This document shows, in pieces, positions 8,281 to 16,473 of a DNA stretch of 43,536 nucleotides. The stretch is from an archaeon. GTDB lineage: Archaea; Nanobdellota; Nanobdellia; Woesearchaeales; GW2011-AR15. Where the stretch lies: assembly GCA_018657065.1 (NCBI GenBank), contig JABHXU010000019.1, positions 1 to 43,536 on the forward strand, read 5' to 3'. Position 1 is the stretch's first letter. Each line of letters starts with the position of its first letter. Position numbers and translations under genes: made by a program. The notes beneath the pieces were generated by a model. It had not been told where the DNA came from. It searched no databases and was given only the letters and a program-made list of their open reading frames with translations.

Positions 8281-8290
8281 CTTATAAATG
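8281..8290 (+). promoter_or_regulatory. TATA box for the DUF4395 gene
   Basis: CTTATAAATG ends 22 nt before the ATG at 8313, the spacing of a leaderless archaeal promoter. Confidence 0.5.
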
Positions 8291-8312
8291 AGAAGTTTTC
8301 TCTAAAAGAGTT

Positions 8313-8882
8313 ATGACATATGGAAAAATAATTGATAATTTAATTTTAGATGGTGAATTAGCCACGTATCCAGTTTTAAATGAAAAAGATGCAAGAGCAG
8401 CAGCAGGGTTAATGCTTATTATTGGTATTATAACTTTTGTGGTGACATTATTTTTAAAAAGATTTGATATTTTAGCAATAACTGTTGGAATTTTTTTCAT
8501 AGAATTTTTACTTAGAGTAGTTAATCCAGATTATGCACCTTTTTACAGATTAGGAAGTTTAATTGTTAAAAATCAAAGACCAGAGTATAGTGGGGCAGTT
8601 CAAAAAAGATTTGCTTGGTCACTAGGTTTATTAATGGCAATTTCAATGATTTTTATTTCAATTATTTTTCAAATTAGAGGAGTTTTACCATTTGCAATAT
8701 GCACAATTTGTTTGTCATTACTTTGGTTAGAAACATCTTTTGGAATTTGCGTAGGATGTAAAATGTATTACGGTTTAATGAAAATGGGAATTATAAAAGA
8801 ACCAGAAGTAATGCCTGCTTGTCCAGGTGGAGTTTGTTCTATTAAAAAACCAAAAAAACATAATAAAAAAATAAATAAATAA
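8313..8882 (+). CDS. DUF4395 integral membrane protein
   Basis: 189 residues with four hydrophobic segments. It carries the features I associate with DUF4395: NEKDARAAAG near the N-terminus, PDYAPFYRLGSLIV in the middle, and FAWSLGLLMA followed by the paired-Cys membrane segment FAICTICLSLLWLETSFGICVGC. Members are often found near redox or thiol-exchange genes, so the CTIC and CVGC pairs may be redox active or metal binding. An additional Cys pair occurs in the tail (PACPGGVCSI). It converges with the cupredoxin gene, stops 12 nt apart. Confidence 0.75.
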   Translation: MTYGKIIDNLILDGELATYPVLNEKDARAAAGLMLIIGIITFVVTLFLKRFDILAITVGIFFIEFLLRVVNPDYAPFYRLGSLIVKNQRPEYSGAVQKRFAWSLGLLMAISMIFISIIFQIRGVLPFAICTICLSLLWLETSFGICVGCKMYYGLMKMGIIKEPEVMPACPGGVCSIKKPKKHNKKINK

Positions 8883-8893
8883 AAATTTTGTTT

Positions 8894-9310
8894 TTATTCT
8901 ACAATTAAATTTCCTACCATACCATTTGCTCTATGTTGTCCAACACTACAATAATATTCAAAAGTTCCAGTTTTATCGACTGTAAATTCAACAAAAGTCA
9001 TTCCTTCATTTTCTCGAACTTTTTGCGTTGCAGCATTAAATTCATCTACAACAAAATCATGAAATCCTTGAGTACTTGTGAATTCAACCCTAATTTTGTC
9101 TCCTATTTTAACTCTTATTTCAGGTGCTTTTTGTCCATTCATTTCAAACCAATAATCTCCTCCAGTTAAAACAAATGTTTTCATTTCACTGCTTGGTTCA
9201 ACAGGCATGCTTTCAACATTATTTGTTTGTTCTGATTGAGTTTGAGTGCTACAACCAGCTACAAAAATCATTAAAGCAAATAAGCTAATAATTATTTGAA
9301 TTTTTTTCAT
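8894..9310 (-). CDS. Cupredoxin-type copper lipoprotein
   Basis: 138 residues from the ATG at 9310, chosen because a perfect GGAGG ribosome site precedes it by 7 nt and a lipoprotein signal follows (FALMIFVAGC). The open frame runs further upstream to 9436, but that part has no signal character. The mature domain is a plastocyanin-like fold with type-1 copper ligands: His in GFHDFVV, then YYCSVGQHRANGM providing Cys, His and Met. It would act as a small electron carrier or copper binder on the outer face of the membrane. No respiratory partner is seen nearby. Confidence 0.88.
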   Translation of the reverse strand: MKKIQIIISLFALMIFVAGCSTQTQSEQTNNVESMPVEPSSEMKTFVLTGGDYWFEMNGQKAPEIRVKIGDKIRVEFTSTQGFHDFVVDEFNAATQKVRENEGMTFVEFTVDKTGTFEYYCSVGQHRANGMVGNLIVE

Positions 9311-9528
9311 TTTAATTCCTCCTAGATGTAAAAGATAACGAGTTCTTTTTTTAAATTTCATCTTTAATTGGTTTAGTTTCAGCACATAGAGAGCGAGTTT
9401 TAAAATACGAGATTTTATAAAACAAGTCATATTCACTAAGTATATACTAGATTTGTTGGTTGAATTATTTGTCTATGTTCACAGTTCTTCTTGCAGCTTT
9501 TTTAGTAAAAAAACTATGAGGAGATTTT

Positions 9529-9753
9529 ATGGGTAGAAATACTAGAAATAAGAAAGACAGCAAAACATCCAAGTCATTTAGTGCAGGATTTAAAAGTAAT
9601 TTTAATTCAGATCGAAGATTTTCTTCAGCACCTAGAGAAATGCACAAAGCTAAATGTGCAGATTGTTCATCAGATTGTGAAGTTCCATTTAAACCAGTTG
9701 AAGGAAAGCCGGTTTTTTGCAAAGAGTGTTACAAAAAAAAGAAAACCTGGTGA
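9529..9753 (+). CDS. CxxC zinc-binding protein
   Basis: 74 residues: a basic, Ser/Lys-rich N-terminal half, then a zinc-binding half with CADCSSDCEVPFKPVEGKPV followed by FCKECY. Known relatives of this CxxCxxxCxVPFxPxxxxPVYCxxCY domain are small, widespread proteins of reduced-genome prokaryotes and probably bind nucleic acid. A GAGGAG ribosome site precedes the ATG. It is first of three consecutive zinc-ribbon genes on one transcript (9529-10144). Confidence 0.75.
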   Translation: MGRNTRNKKDSKTSKSFSAGFKSNFNSDRRFSSAPREMHKAKCADCSSDCEVPFKPVEGKPVFCKECYKKKKTW

Positions 9754-9758
9754 TCTGA

Positions 9759-9911
9759 GTGTATATATGTAAGAAGTGTAAAAGTAATAAAATTAAAACA
9801 CGGCCTAATAAGTCATTTGGAAAATCTTATACAACAATTGTTAATTGCAAAGACTGTGGATCAACCGATGTTGAAAAATTAGATCCAAAAAGAGGAAGAA
9901 GACGTAGATGA
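9759..9911 (+). CDS. 50-residue zinc-ribbon protein
   Basis: It starts with GTG at 9759, 5 nt after the previous stop, and overlaps the next ATG by 4 nt (ATGA). The product has two CxxC knuckles, CKKC near the start and CKDC later, giving a classic zinc ribbon. It ends in a basic tail (KLDPKRGRRR). Overlap on both sides supports it as a real member of the operon. It may bind RNA or DNA; function unknown. Confidence 0.65.
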   Translation: MYICKKCKSNKIKTRPNKSFGKSYTTIVNCKDCGSTDVEKLDPKRGRRRR

Positions 9912-10144
9912 GATATTATAAAGAAGTTAGATTCTGTAAGTTATGTAAAGCTAGATATGTAGTTGAGCAAAAACAACCTAAAAGCTATTATTGTGCAAAA
10001 TGTGTTGAAAAATTTAAAGCTCAAAAAAGAAAAGAATACGAAGCAGAAGATAAAGCAGAACAAGAAGCTAAAGATAAAGCAGAACAAGAAGCAAAAGAAG
10101 AAGCTAAAAAAGAAACTAAAAAAGAAACTAAAAAAGATAAATAA
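9908..10144 (+). CDS. Zinc-ribbon protein with repetitive Lys/Glu tail
   Basis: 78 residues. The first 40 form a zinc ribbon (FCKLCKARY and YYCAKC). From about residue 43 the chain becomes a repeated helix of Glu, Ala and Lys, built from a duplicated DNA unit (gataaagcagaacaagaag twice) and three copies of an aaagaaactaaa-like unit. Such a tail is expected to be a single charged helix or disordered. The repeat number could vary between strains. The gene overlaps its upstream neighbour by 4 nt. Confidence 0.7.
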   Translation: MRYYKEVRFCKLCKARYVVEQKQPKSYYCAKCVEKFKAQKRKEYEAEDKAEQEAKDKAEQEAKEEAKKETKKETKKDK

Positions 10145-10240
10145 ATTATTTACTTTTTTGAATTCTATTTTTTCTATTTTTATTTCTAAAACTATTTAGA
10201 TATGTGTAATTTTTTTGAAAATTTTGAATTTCAAGATAAT

Positions 10241-10250
10241 CTTTAAATAA
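10241..10250 (+). promoter_or_regulatory. TATA box for the CDF transporter
   Basis: CTTTAAATAA ends 21 nt before the ATG at 10272, consistent with a leaderless transcript. Confidence 0.5.
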
Positions 10251-10271
10251 CTAAAGAAACTTGTAAAGATT

Positions 10272-11159
10272 ATGAAACATTCTCACCATCATCATGAAAA
10301 TGATAGTTCAAAGAACTTAAAAGTTGCATTTTTTCTAAATTTTAGTTTTACAATTATTGAACTTATAGGTGGAATATATACAAATAGTGTAGCTATTATT
10401 GCTGATTCATTGCATGATTTAGGTGACACTTTGTCTTTAGGATTATCATGGTTTTTAGAAAAATATTCAAGTAAAGATCGAAGTAAAAAATTTTCATATG
10501 GATATAAGAGATTTTCTTTACTATCAGCTTTAATTAATTCAGCAATTTTAATTATAGGTTCAATTGTTATTTTATATAAAACAATTCCTCGACTTTTAAA
10601 TCCAGAAACAAGTAATTATGTTGGGATGTTATTGTTAGCAGTTTTAGGTATGATTGTAAATGGAGTGGCAGTTTTTAAATTAAAGAAAGGAAGTTCATTA
10701 AATGAAAAGGTTGTAGCCTGGCATTTACTTGAAGATTTACTTGGTTGGATTGCTATTTTTATTATTAGTATAATAAATCAGTTTATAGAAATTCCAATTT
10801 TAGATCCAATTTTAGCAGTAATTTTTGCAATTGTTATTTTTTATAATGCAATAAAAAATCTTAAACCAATTGTTGCAATTTTTTTACAAAGTACACCTTT
10901 AGATGTTGATGTGAATGAATTAGAAACCAAAATTAAAAACATAAAAACAATTAATTCTATTCATGATATGCATTTATGGACAATGGATAGTGAGAATCAT
11001 ATTTTAACAATTCATGTAGTTTTAAAAGGAAAAATCACTCCAACCAAAGTTAAATCTGTAAAAAAACAAATTCGAAAAGTAGTTTATTCTATGAAGATTA
11101 AACATGTTACAATTGAAGTTGAAGAAAAAAATGAAATATGCGAATATAATGATTGTTAA
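10272..11159 (+). CDS. Cation diffusion facilitator (zinc/cadmium-type efflux)
   Basis: 295 residues, six membrane segments plus a C-terminal cytoplasmic domain, standard CDF length. The N-terminus is His-rich (HSHHHHEN). The membrane metal site is visible as HDLGD in TM2 (ADSLHDLGDTLSLGLSWF) and WHLLED in TM5. The His/Asp make-up of the site favours Zn or Cd. It would export divalent metal in exchange for protons. The C-terminal domain includes IHDMHLWTMDSENHILTIHV, the usual metal-sensing ferredoxin-like fold. It converges with the SDR gene. Confidence 0.92.
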   Translation: MKHSHHHHENDSSKNLKVAFFLNFSFTIIELIGGIYTNSVAIIADSLHDLGDTLSLGLSWFLEKYSSKDRSKKFSYGYKRFSLLSALINSAILIIGSIVILYKTIPRLLNPETSNYVGMLLLAVLGMIVNGVAVFKLKKGSSLNEKVVAWHLLEDLLGWIAIFIISIINQFIEIPILDPILAVIFAIVIFYNAIKNLKPIVAIFLQSTPLDVDVNELETKIKNIKTINSIHDMHLWTMDSENHILTIHVVLKGKITPTKVKSVKKQIRKVVYSMKIKHVTIEVEEKNEICEYNDC

Positions 11160-11164
11160 TTTTG

Positions 11165-11983
11165 TTATATTTGACTCATAATAACTTTATCAAAAATTTT
11201 ATCACTAAACCATTTTCTTATAAAGAGTATTAATTTCGCCATACTTCCTGCAGCATATCTAGTTTTTGGATTTTTTGAATTAATTGCTTTGCTTACAGTT
11301 TTTGCTATAACAGACGGATCTGAGCCACTGCCTTTATCACCCATTCTAGCTTTGTAAGATTTTGCTACTTTTTGAACTAGATTTTTATAGGGGCCGTTTC
11401 CTGATATATTTAACATGGGATCATATAAAACATCTCCAAAACCTGTTTTTATTGCTCCAGGTTCAATTATCACAACTTTAATTCCAAATTCTTTTGTTTC
11501 TAATCTTAAGCAGTCAGACCATCCTTCAAGAGCATGTTTTGTTGCATGGTACCAAGCACCAAAAGGAGTGTACATTTTTCCACCAATTGAAGAAGTATTT
11601 ACAATCATTCCAAATTTTTGTTTTCTCATATGTGGAAGGATAAGTTGGGTTAATCTAGCAAGTCCAAATAAGTTTACATCAAATTGATATTTTGCTTGAT
11701 CAATACTAATTTCCTCAACTGTTCCATATAAACCATATCCAGCATTGTTAAATAGAACATCAATTTTTCCTTGTTCTTTTATTATTTGATTAACTCCTTT
11801 TTCTATCTGATCATATTTTGTTACATCCATAGAAATTGCATGAAAATTATCTTCATTAAAATCTGACATTTCTTTTGCTTTTCTTGAAGCTCCATATACA
11901 ATATGTCCTTCACTTAAAAGTTGTTTAGCTGTTGCTTTACCTATACCTGAACTTGCACCCGTAATTAGAATAATTTTTTTCAC
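11165..11983 (-). CDS. Short-chain dehydrogenase/reductase
   Basis: About 272 residues from GTG at 11983, chosen because AGGTGAT lies just upstream. A GTG three codons earlier falls inside that ribosome site. It is a classical SDR: cofactor motif TGASSGIGKAT, NNAGYG, catalytic Ser in NTSSIGG and YHATK (Tyr-x-x-x-Lys). After the nucleotide site, ASRK suggests NADP preference. The 270-residue size and post-catalytic EPGAIKTGF fit NAD(P)-dependent oxidoreductases of broad specificity. Substrate cannot be read from context. Confidence 0.88.
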   Translation of the reverse strand: MKKIILITGASSGIGKATAKQLLSEGHIVYGASRKAKEMSDFNEDNFHAISMDVTKYDQIEKGVNQIIKEQGKIDVLFNNAGYGLYGTVEEISIDQAKYQFDVNLFGLARLTQLILPHMRKQKFGMIVNTSSIGGKMYTPFGAWYHATKHALEGWSDCLRLETKEFGIKVVIIEPGAIKTGFGDVLYDPMLNISGNGPYKNLVQKVAKSYKARMGDKGSGSDPSVIAKTVSKAINSKNPKTRYAAGSMAKLILFIRKWFSDKIFDKVIMSQI

Positions 11984-12060
11984 TAGTATCACCTAGTGCA
12001 AATTAATGATCAAATGTAGATAAATGTTTTGTTGAAGGCATTTTATAAAAAATCAAATAA

Positions 12061-12069
12061 TTTATAAAC
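12061..12069 (+). promoter_or_regulatory. TATA box for the Lrp regulator
   Basis: TTTATAAAC ends 23 nt before the ATG at 12093; leaderless spacing. Confidence 0.5.
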
Positions 12070-12092
12070 TAAATAACAAATTCTGTTCATTC

Positions 12093-12659
12093 ATGAAAAA
12101 ACCAAATTTAGATTTACCTAAACTAACAAAAAATGATCAAGAAGTACTTAAAAATATTATTAAACATGCTAAAATTCCTGATTCTGAAATAGCAAAGAGA
12201 ATGAAGTTAAGTCCTCAAGCAGTTTTTAAGATAAGGAAAAAACTTGAGGAATCAGGAATCATTAGAGGATATATGCCTATAATTGATTTTAAAAAATTAG
12301 GTATTAATGTTATGCTGATTGTTGTTTTGAAATTGACTGCTGATGTGTGGGATAAATTTGAAGATTCTGAAATTTCTGAAAGAATGAAACAAGTACCTTA
12401 TATAATTGAGGCATATAGACTACCTGAATCAGATGCTACACATATACTTATAATGGGATTTAGAAATATTCAACAAAAAGACAAATATTTAATAAAATTA
12501 CAAACTGAATTTGCTAGAGAAGTTGAAATAAAGCATGTCTATCCTTTTTCAATTGATAGAGTTATTACTCGAAGTCCAGTAGGGTTACTTTATGAAATGC
12601 TTGATAAAAAAGAGTTTCCTATTGATGTATTTTTTTTACCGAGGAAAAAGAAAAAATAA
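12093..12659 (+). CDS. Lrp/AsnC-family transcription regulator
   Basis: 188 residues. The N-terminal winged helix (about 14-55) reads KNDQEVLKNIIKHAKIPDSE then IAKRMKLSPQAVFKIRKKLE, followed by the Lrp-typical exit ESGIIRGYMPIIDFKKLGI. The C-terminal domain is an Asn/Leu-sensing RAM-like fold but longer than usual (family about 150-165). It carries an extra basic tail ending FFLPRKKKK. It probably binds DNA as a dimer and responds to a small ligand. It is divergent from the SDR gene; the shared 109-nt spacer could hold its operator. Confidence 0.85.
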   Translation: MKKPNLDLPKLTKNDQEVLKNIIKHAKIPDSEIAKRMKLSPQAVFKIRKKLEESGIIRGYMPIIDFKKLGINVMLIVVLKLTADVWDKFEDSEISERMKQVPYIIEAYRLPESDATHILIMGFRNIQQKDKYLIKLQTEFAREVEIKHVYPFSIDRVITRSPVGLLYEMLDKKEFPIDVFFLPRKKKK

Positions 12660-12763
12660 TCAACTTTTTTTATTTTTATTGTTACATTTTTTAACTAATT
12701 TGTTCTTAAATGTATAAATTATCTAGAGCTGTTTATTATATTAGATTTGACATTTATTTCTTA

Positions 12764-12910
12764 ATGGTCATTGCAAAAACAACACGGTTAGATAGGGTTA
12801 GTTCAAAGTTAAAACTAGCTTTATGCAAGAGATGCGGTAAAAAAATAATTGGCAATGCAAGAATTAGAGGATTATCAGTAATATGTCCAAGATGCAAAAG
12901 ACCTGTATAA
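12764..12910 (+). CDS. Small zinc-ribbon protein
   Basis: 48 residues from ATG 12764. The frame is open from 12710, but the upstream part is hydrophobic and contains the promoter-like tttattata, about 25 nt before this ATG. Two CxxC pairs (CKRC, CPRC) separated by about 18 residues form a zinc ribbon, with basic residues throughout. First of four microprotein genes in 12764-13315. Nucleic-acid binding likely; function unknown. Confidence 0.65.
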   Translation: MVIAKTTRLDRVSSKLKLALCKRCGKKIIGNARIRGLSVICPRCKRPV

Positions 12911-12937
12911 CACAAATAGTATGTGGAGGTAATGAAA

Positions 12938-13021
12938 ATGGATTATGAAGAAGAATATAATGATACATCATACGGTGATTATGATGATGATGAAGAAAAA
13001 GAACCAGATGATGATTGGTAA
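12938..13021 (+). CDS. 27-residue acidic microprotein
   Basis: ATG at 12938 is preceded by GGAGGT with 7-nt spacing. An in-frame ATG at 12932 is too close to that site. Of 27 residues, 14 are Asp or Glu, ending in PDDDW. The strong ribosome site is the main evidence for translation. A very acidic peptide beside zinc-ribbon and very basic peptides suggests roles in masking nucleic-acid-binding proteins, which is speculation. Confidence 0.5.
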   Translation: MDYEEEYNDTSYGDYDDDEEKEPDDDW

Positions 13022-13062
13022 AATTATTAATAAAAGAAATTATAATCGGAGGTGTAAACTAA

Positions 13063-13107
13063 ATGCCTGCTAAAAAGAAAAAACCAGCAACCAAGAAAAA
13101 AAAATAA
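13063..13107 (+). CDS. 14-residue Lys-rich microprotein
   Basis: ATG at 13063 follows GGAGGTG with about 8 nt spacing, one of the best ribosome sites in the window. The product is MPAKKKKPATKKKK, then TAA: nine Lys among 14 residues, like an isolated histone-type tail. No longer frame uses this ribosome site, so translation of the short peptide is the simplest reading. Confidence 0.45.
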   Translation: MPAKKKKPATKKKK

Positions 13108-13180
13108 ATTGTTAAGTTCATTTAATCATTGATTTATTTTTTTTATTTTAAATTTATTTTAAATTAATTGGTGAATAAAA

Positions 13181-13315
13181 ATGTTTGAAGAAAAAATATT
13201 AACTTGCGTTGATTGTGGAAACACAGTTGTTAAATTAGTTTTAGAAAATTCTGATAATTCTAATTATCTTTGTCCTGTTTGTGAACTTGGAGAAATGGAT
13301 TTTGATGATGATTAA
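13181..13315 (+). CDS. 44-residue zinc-ribbon protein
   Basis: ATG 13181 to TAA 13313-13315. Two CxxC pairs (CVDC, CPVC) make a rubredoxin-like or zinc-ribbon knuckle, followed by an acidic tail (ELGEMDFDDD). GGTGAA lies 8 nt before the ATG. Fourth in the microprotein cluster, 38 nt before the antiporter gene. Function unknown. Confidence 0.6.
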   Translation: MFEEKILTCVDCGNTVVKLVLENSDNSNYLCPVCELGEMDFDDD

Positions 13316-13352
13316 GAAAAGTATTATAAAGAATATAATTTAAAATGATACT

Positions 13353-14525
13353 ATGCCACTTGTTGATAATACTTTATTTGTTCTTGCAATAGTACTTTTT
13401 TTTGGTTTAGTAGTTCCTGAGTTTTTTAAAAAATTTCAATTACCTTTTGCAACATCATTAGTAATTTTAGGTTCCATTTTAGGAAAAAATGGTTTTAATT
13501 ATATTGAAATTAATGCTTCAATTGAATTATTTGGGTTTTTGGGTGCTGCATTTTTAATGTTAATGGCAGGTTTAGAAGCAAAAACTGAGCATTTAACAAA
13601 TCTTAAAGAAAAAATTATTTCAATGTCAGTACTAAATAGTGTTTTGCCTTTTATAACAGGATTTTTTATTGCTTATTTTTTTGGATATTCGTTTAAATCT
13701 TCACTTTTCATAGGTATAGTATTTATTTCTTCTTCAGCAGCATTAGTTTTTTCAACTTTAAAAACGATAAAATACGATAGAACTAATATTGGAAAAGCGA
13801 TTATTAATATTGTAGTATTAGAAGATATAGTTAGTCTTTTAATGCTGTCTGTTTTGATTCAAGGAGTAACATCAACTAGGTTCCATTTATTAATTTACTT
13901 TGGTCTTTTGGTTTCATCAGTTATTATTTTAAGAATGTTTTTACCTGAAATAACAACATATTTTTTTAGAAAACATAGAAAAAAAGATGAGTATGAAACA
14001 CATTTAAGAATTGTAATAGCACTGTTACTCTTTGTTTTAATACTCTATTCAGCTCTAGGAATAAATCCAATTGTAGCATCATTTTTAGTAGGATTTATTT
14101 TAGCAAAAGTTCCAAATTTTCATATTATTAAAGAGAAGCTTCATGTAATTGGATATGGTATTTTTGTTCCAATTTTCTTTTTTATTGTTGGAACTCAAAC
14201 AGATTTTAGAATTTTAACTAAATTTGATATTAAGAATTTTTTAATGATATCAATAATTTTGGGATTATTTTTGTCAAAATTTATTAGTGGGTTTATATCT
14301 GCAAAAGTTCAAGGTTTTAAATTATATGATTCTTTAATTTTTGGTACAATTTCAACATCAAAATTAACTACTACTCTTTCAGTATCATTTGCAGCATTTT
14401 CTTTAAACATAATTGATAATGCATTATTAAGTTCAATTGTAATGCTTACAGTAATTAGTACTATCGCAGGTCCAGGATTAACTACTTTAATAGCAAAAAA
14501 AGCTAAAGGTGAAAAACATGTTTAG
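13353..14525 (+). CDS. CPA2-type Na+(K+)/H+ antiporter
   Basis: 390 residues with about 11-12 membrane segments and no regulatory TrkA-N domain, matching the membrane core of KefB/NapA-type monovalent cation/proton antiporters. Visible landmarks: an N-terminal PEFFKKFQLPFATSLVILG, MLMAGLEAKTEHL (the family's LxxGLE), and VLEDIVSLLML in the central ion-site helix. IFVPIFFFIVGTQTD matches the FxPxFFxxxG motif. A TATA-like attataaag lies 22-31 nt upstream (leaderless). Overlaps the next gene, starting an ion-homeostasis cluster to 16976. Confidence 0.88.
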   Translation: MPLVDNTLFVLAIVLFFGLVVPEFFKKFQLPFATSLVILGSILGKNGFNYIEINASIELFGFLGAAFLMLMAGLEAKTEHLTNLKEKIISMSVLNSVLPFITGFFIAYFFGYSFKSSLFIGIVFISSSAALVFSTLKTIKYDRTNIGKAIINIVVLEDIVSLLMLSVLIQGVTSTRFHLLIYFGLLVSSVIILRMFLPEITTYFFRKHRKKDEYETHLRIVIALLLFVLILYSALGINPIVASFLVGFILAKVPNFHIIKEKLHVIGYGIFVPIFFFIVGTQTDFRILTKFDIKNFLMISIILGLFLSKFISGFISAKVQGFKLYDSLIFGTISTSKLTTTLSVSFAAFSLNIIDNALLSSIVMLTVISTIAGPGLTTLIAKKAKGEKHV

Positions 14526-15576
14526 TCATTTTCTTTTTTTTGCTTTTGGATTATTATTATTAGTTAAAGGTTCAGATTTTTTTATTGAATCTTCAGCTAG
14601 AATTGCAAAAAAACTAGGAGTATCAGATTTTTTAATTGGATTAACTCTAACTTCAATAGGTACGTCAATCCCTGAACTTGCGTCTTCAGTATCTGCTTCA
14701 TTAAATGGACATTCAGGATTAATTGTTGGAAATATTGTAGGAAGTAATATTGCTAATATTGGATTAATTATAGGAATTTCTGCTATTCTTAAACCATTTA
14801 AGACAACTAGGAAAATGTATGCTAGGGATGGATATACAATGATTTTAAGTGTAATTTTATTTTTTGTTTTTTCCTTAGATAATGTTATTTCTAAATTTGA
14901 AGGTATTATTCTATTAATCGTATATGTGTTTTATATCCTATTTTTACTTAAATCAGACGATAAAAGTGTTAAAAAATACAAATTTCATGATTTTATGAAT
15001 TATGTTTTTGATTTTCAATATTTGGCATCAGTTAAAACAAGAATTGTTCATACAGCACTCAAAAAAACACCTAGCCAAAGAACAACTGATGAACACAGAG
15101 TAATTAAAATGTTTAAAGAAGGTATGGTAAAAGATTTTTTAATTATAGTTCTTTCTGGTGCAGGTATTATTTTTGGAGCGAAATATTTGGTTAATGAAGC
15201 TATTTGGATAGCTAATTTATTTAAACTTCCTGAAAGTGTTATTGGTTTAAGTTTAATTGCAATAGGTACTTCTCTACCTGAATTAATTGTTTCAATCAAT
15301 GCTGTAAGAAAAGGATTTGGAAATTTAGTTACAGGCAATGTTTTAGGAAGTAATATTGCAAACATTGCCTTAGTAGTAGGAATATCAAGTTTAATTTCTC
15401 CATTAAAAGTACCTGAAGCAAGTGTAGTTTATACAATTCCAATTATGTTGTTTTTTAGTTTAGCATTGCTCCATTTTATTAAATCTGGTTGGAAAATTGA
15501 TAAAAAGAAAGGAATAATTGCCTTAATTTCTTACACAATTTTTATGATTTTAGCGTTCTTTTATGGTTGGAGTTAA
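14518..15576 (+). CDS. CaCA-family Ca2+(Na+)/H+ or Na+/Ca2+ exchanger
   Basis: 352 residues from ATG 14518; GGTG just upstream is the ribosome site, and GTG at 14509 lies inside it. The two inverted alpha repeats are intact: GTSIPELASSVSASL with GNIVGSNIANIG, and GTSLPELIVSINAVR with GNVLGSNIANIA. Ten membrane segments. The cytosolic loop (about residues 145-200) is longer and more charged than in short YrbG-like members. It overlaps the antiporter by 8 nt, so the two are coupled. It would move calcium out using a sodium or proton gradient. Confidence 0.92.
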   Translation: MFSHFLFFAFGLLLLVKGSDFFIESSARIAKKLGVSDFLIGLTLTSIGTSIPELASSVSASLNGHSGLIVGNIVGSNIANIGLIIGISAILKPFKTTRKMYARDGYTMILSVILFFVFSLDNVISKFEGIILLIVYVFYILFLLKSDDKSVKKYKFHDFMNYVFDFQYLASVKTRIVHTALKKTPSQRTTDEHRVIKMFKEGMVKDFLIIVLSGAGIIFGAKYLVNEAIWIANLFKLPESVIGLSLIAIGTSLPELIVSINAVRKGFGNLVTGNVLGSNIANIALVVGISSLISPLKVPEASVVYTIPIMLFFSLALLHFIKSGWKIDKKKGIIALISYTIFMILAFFYGWS

Positions 15577-15624
15577 TAGTAAGATTAAAAAAGAACATTG
15601 TATTATTTATTTTAAGGGGGAAAA

Positions 15625-16473
15625 ATGATTGATATTAATTTGCTATTGAATTCATTAGTATTTAGAGTTTTATTGATAGTAATAGGAACTTATATTTTAT
15701 CAAAGATAGTAAAAAAAGTAATTGATAATTTTGCAAATATTCCTTCTAGGAAAAAAACTCATGTTCAATTTAGTTTTTTAAAACATCTTTTTACAGGATT
15801 TATTTATTTAATTGGGATTGGACTTATTGTTTATATAATTCCACCATTAAGGACAATTTCAATGTCAGTTTTTGCAAGTGCAGGTCTTTTGGCAGTAATT
15901 CTAGGATTTGCAGCTCAACAAGCATTTTCTAACATAATAAGTGGAATATTTATTGCAATTTTTAGACCATTTAAAGTTGGAGATAGAATTAAGCTACAAA
16001 CAAATATAGTTGGGAATGTTGAAGATATTACTCTTAGACACACAATTATTCGAACTTTTGAAAATAAAAGAATAGTAATTCCAAATTCAGTAATTAGTAA
16101 TGAAATTATTGAAAATTCTAGTTTAGGAGATGAAAAAATTTGTAAATTTATTGAAATAGGGATCAGTTATGATTCTAATATTAAAAAAGCTAAAAAAATA
16201 ATGCAACAAGAAGCTATGAAGCATAAATTATTTTTGGATAATAGAACAAAGCAAGAGAAAGAAGCAAATGAACCAGCAGTTATTGTTAGAGTTTTAGGTT
16301 TTGGAGATTCTTCAGTGAATTTAAGGGCTTATGTCTGGTCAAAAACACCTTCAGAAGCTTTTAAAATGGGTTGTGATTTAAATGAATCAATAAAAGAAAG
16401 ATTTGACAACGAGGGAATTGAAATTCCTTTCCCATATAGAACAATTGTGCATAAAGAAATGAATAAAAAATGA
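15625..16473 (+). CDS. mscS: MscS-type mechanosensitive channel
   Basis: 282 residues: three membrane segments, then the conserved pore helix and beta domain. FASAGLLAVILGFAAQQAFS and NIISGIFIAIFRPFKVGDRI are the MscS signature. VIPNSVISNEIIEN is the beta-domain hallmark. Length matches E. coli-type MscS. It releases solutes on hypo-osmotic shock. A strong AAGGGGG ribosome site precedes the ATG. Its stop overlaps the next start (ATGA). Confidence 0.92.
   Translation: MIDINLLLNSLVFRVLLIVIGTYILSKIVKKVIDNFANIPSRKKTHVQFSFLKHLFTGFIYLIGIGLIVYIIPPLRTISMSVFASAGLLAVILGFAAQQAFSNIISGIFIAIFRPFKVGDRIKLQTNIVGNVEDITLRHTIIRTFENKRIVIPNSVISNEIIENSSLGDEKICKFIEIGISYDSNIKKAKKIMQQEAMKHKLFLDNRTKQEKEANEPAVIVRVLGFGDSSVNLRAYVWSKTPSEAFKMGCDLNESIKERFDNEGIEIPFPYRTIVHKEMNKK

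Noticed and set aside
9963-10199. Alternative Lys/Asn-rich frame over the zinc-ribbon tail
   Set aside because: Low-complexity shadow of the 9908-10144 gene.
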